A model generated the notes under the pieces. The model searched no databases. It was not told the DNA's origin and saw only the letters and a list, made by a program, of their open reading frames with translations. This document shows positions 14,478 to 14,862 of a stretch of 14,862 nucleotides of DNA, one piece after another; position 1 is the first letter of the stretch, and the number at the start of each line of letters is the position of its first letter. The DNA lies in NCBI GenBank assembly GCA_022600255.1, contig JAHZKU010000274.1, positions 1-14,862 of the forward strand, written 5' to 3'. Source of the DNA: Actinomycetes bacterium. Its GTDB lineage: Bacteria; Actinomycetota; Actinomycetes; S36-B12; GCA-2699445. The position numbers and the translations under genes are program-made.

Positions 14478-14508
14478 CGAATCGGGCCCTGAGGCACCGG
14501 TGGGCAGT

Positions 14509-14862
14509 TCAGAGCTCGTCGGTTACGGACACACCCGGATGATCGTGGGCGTCAACGCGCCGCATCACGATGCTCACAAACACCAAACCGAACATCAGAT
14601 ACCCGGCGAAATCTGGCCAGAACCACGCCACCGGCGCGACCAAGATCAGGTAGGCCGACATGACCCATGACCGTAACCCGCCTAGTGCCTGCGGATTGGC
14701 GTCCTCAACCAGCAACTCCGGGTGGGTGCGCGCGTGTCGGGAGATGAGCGCCAAGAGGATTGAGAGTCCCGCGAGCGTTAGGCAATACAACGTGCCCGTA
14801 CCATCCTCGAACGAGTTCTCGGTGGATTGGGAGGACAAGAACGGAAGGAAGACAATAAGCAC
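14509..14862 (-). CDS. Multi-spanning membrane protein, C-terminal part
   Basis: I do not recognise this protein. The frame runs to the window edge, where a GTG at 14862 could be a start, but no ribosome site can be seen and the gene probably continues beyond. The visible 117 residues contain a short hydrophobic stretch at the beginning (2-10) and three clearer membrane helices at about 25-41, 66-82 and 85-100. A charged loop (RHARTHPELLVEDANPQ) separates the first two, and the C-terminal tail is polar and acidic (RRVDAHDHPG to TDEL). It converges on ribF with 31 bp between the stops. That gap holds a CACCGGTG palindrome and no clear terminator. No catalytic motif is visible, so no function is proposed. 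Confidence 0.65.
   Translation of the reverse strand: MLIVFLPFLSSQSTENSFEDGTGTLYCLTLAGLSILLALISRHARTHPELLVEDANPQALGGLRSWVMSAYLILVAPVAWFWPDFAGYLMFGLVFVSIVMRRVDAHDHPGVSVTDEL

Noticed and set aside
1..14862. A new defence, mobile or secondary-metabolite system
   Set aside because: All large genes belong to known housekeeping families in a conserved order. No integrase, transposase, CRISPR array, toxin-antitoxin pair, tRNA attachment site or biosynthetic cluster was seen.

Overview
The window is a chromosomal housekeeping segment from a GC-rich actinobacterium (Actinomycetota). The evidence is the gene order. An M50 site-2 protease, ispG and a two-domain GNAT acetyltransferase are followed by proS, a divergent ferritin-like/DUF4439 pair, then rimP-nusA-ylxR-infB-rbfA-truB-ribF. 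From memory this matches the Mycobacterium tuberculosis order Rv2869c-Rv2867c and Rv2845c-Rv2837c, with some genes missing. GTG starts are frequent, promoter -10 boxes look like TANNNT, and IF2 has the long Gly/Pro/Arg-rich N-terminus seen in this phylum. Genus cannot be told from the sequence alone.

Layout. (1) 1-2595: the C-terminal part of a Rip1/RseP-type intramembrane protease, ispG (MEP isoprenoid pathway) and an acetyltransferase whose start overlaps the ispG end. (2) 2596-4090: a small acidic hypothetical protein and a membrane-anchored or secreted matrixin-like zinc metallopeptidase, each with its own leader. (3) 4157-5938: proS. (4) 5900-6891, minus strand: a translationally coupled pair, a Tat/lipobox lipoprotein followed by a cytosolic DUF4439-like protein, convergent with and overlapping the proS end. 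(5) 7129-14477: the transcription/translation cluster rimP-nusA, then ylxR-infB after a 186-bp gap with a probable promoter, then rbfA-truB-ribF with overlapping ends. (6) 14509-14862, minus strand: part of a multi-spanning membrane protein.

Functionally the right half is a ribosome and translation toolkit: 30S maturation (RimP, RbfA), transcription elongation (NusA), RNase P/RNA-binding modulation (YlxR), initiation (IF2) and tRNA pseudouridylation (TruB). FAD synthesis (RibF) is appended. The left half combines isoprenoid precursor synthesis with regulated intramembrane proteolysis and a poorly characterised acetyltransferase.

I saw no rRNA, tRNA, CRISPR array, insertion sequence, phage gene or defence system. 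The items most worth a second look are a perfect 13-bp inverted repeat bounded by direct repeats between infB and rbfA, the exported/cytosolic ferritin-like pair, the orphan metallopeptidase, and the direct rbfA-truB-ribF junction. I found no convincing new multi-gene system.
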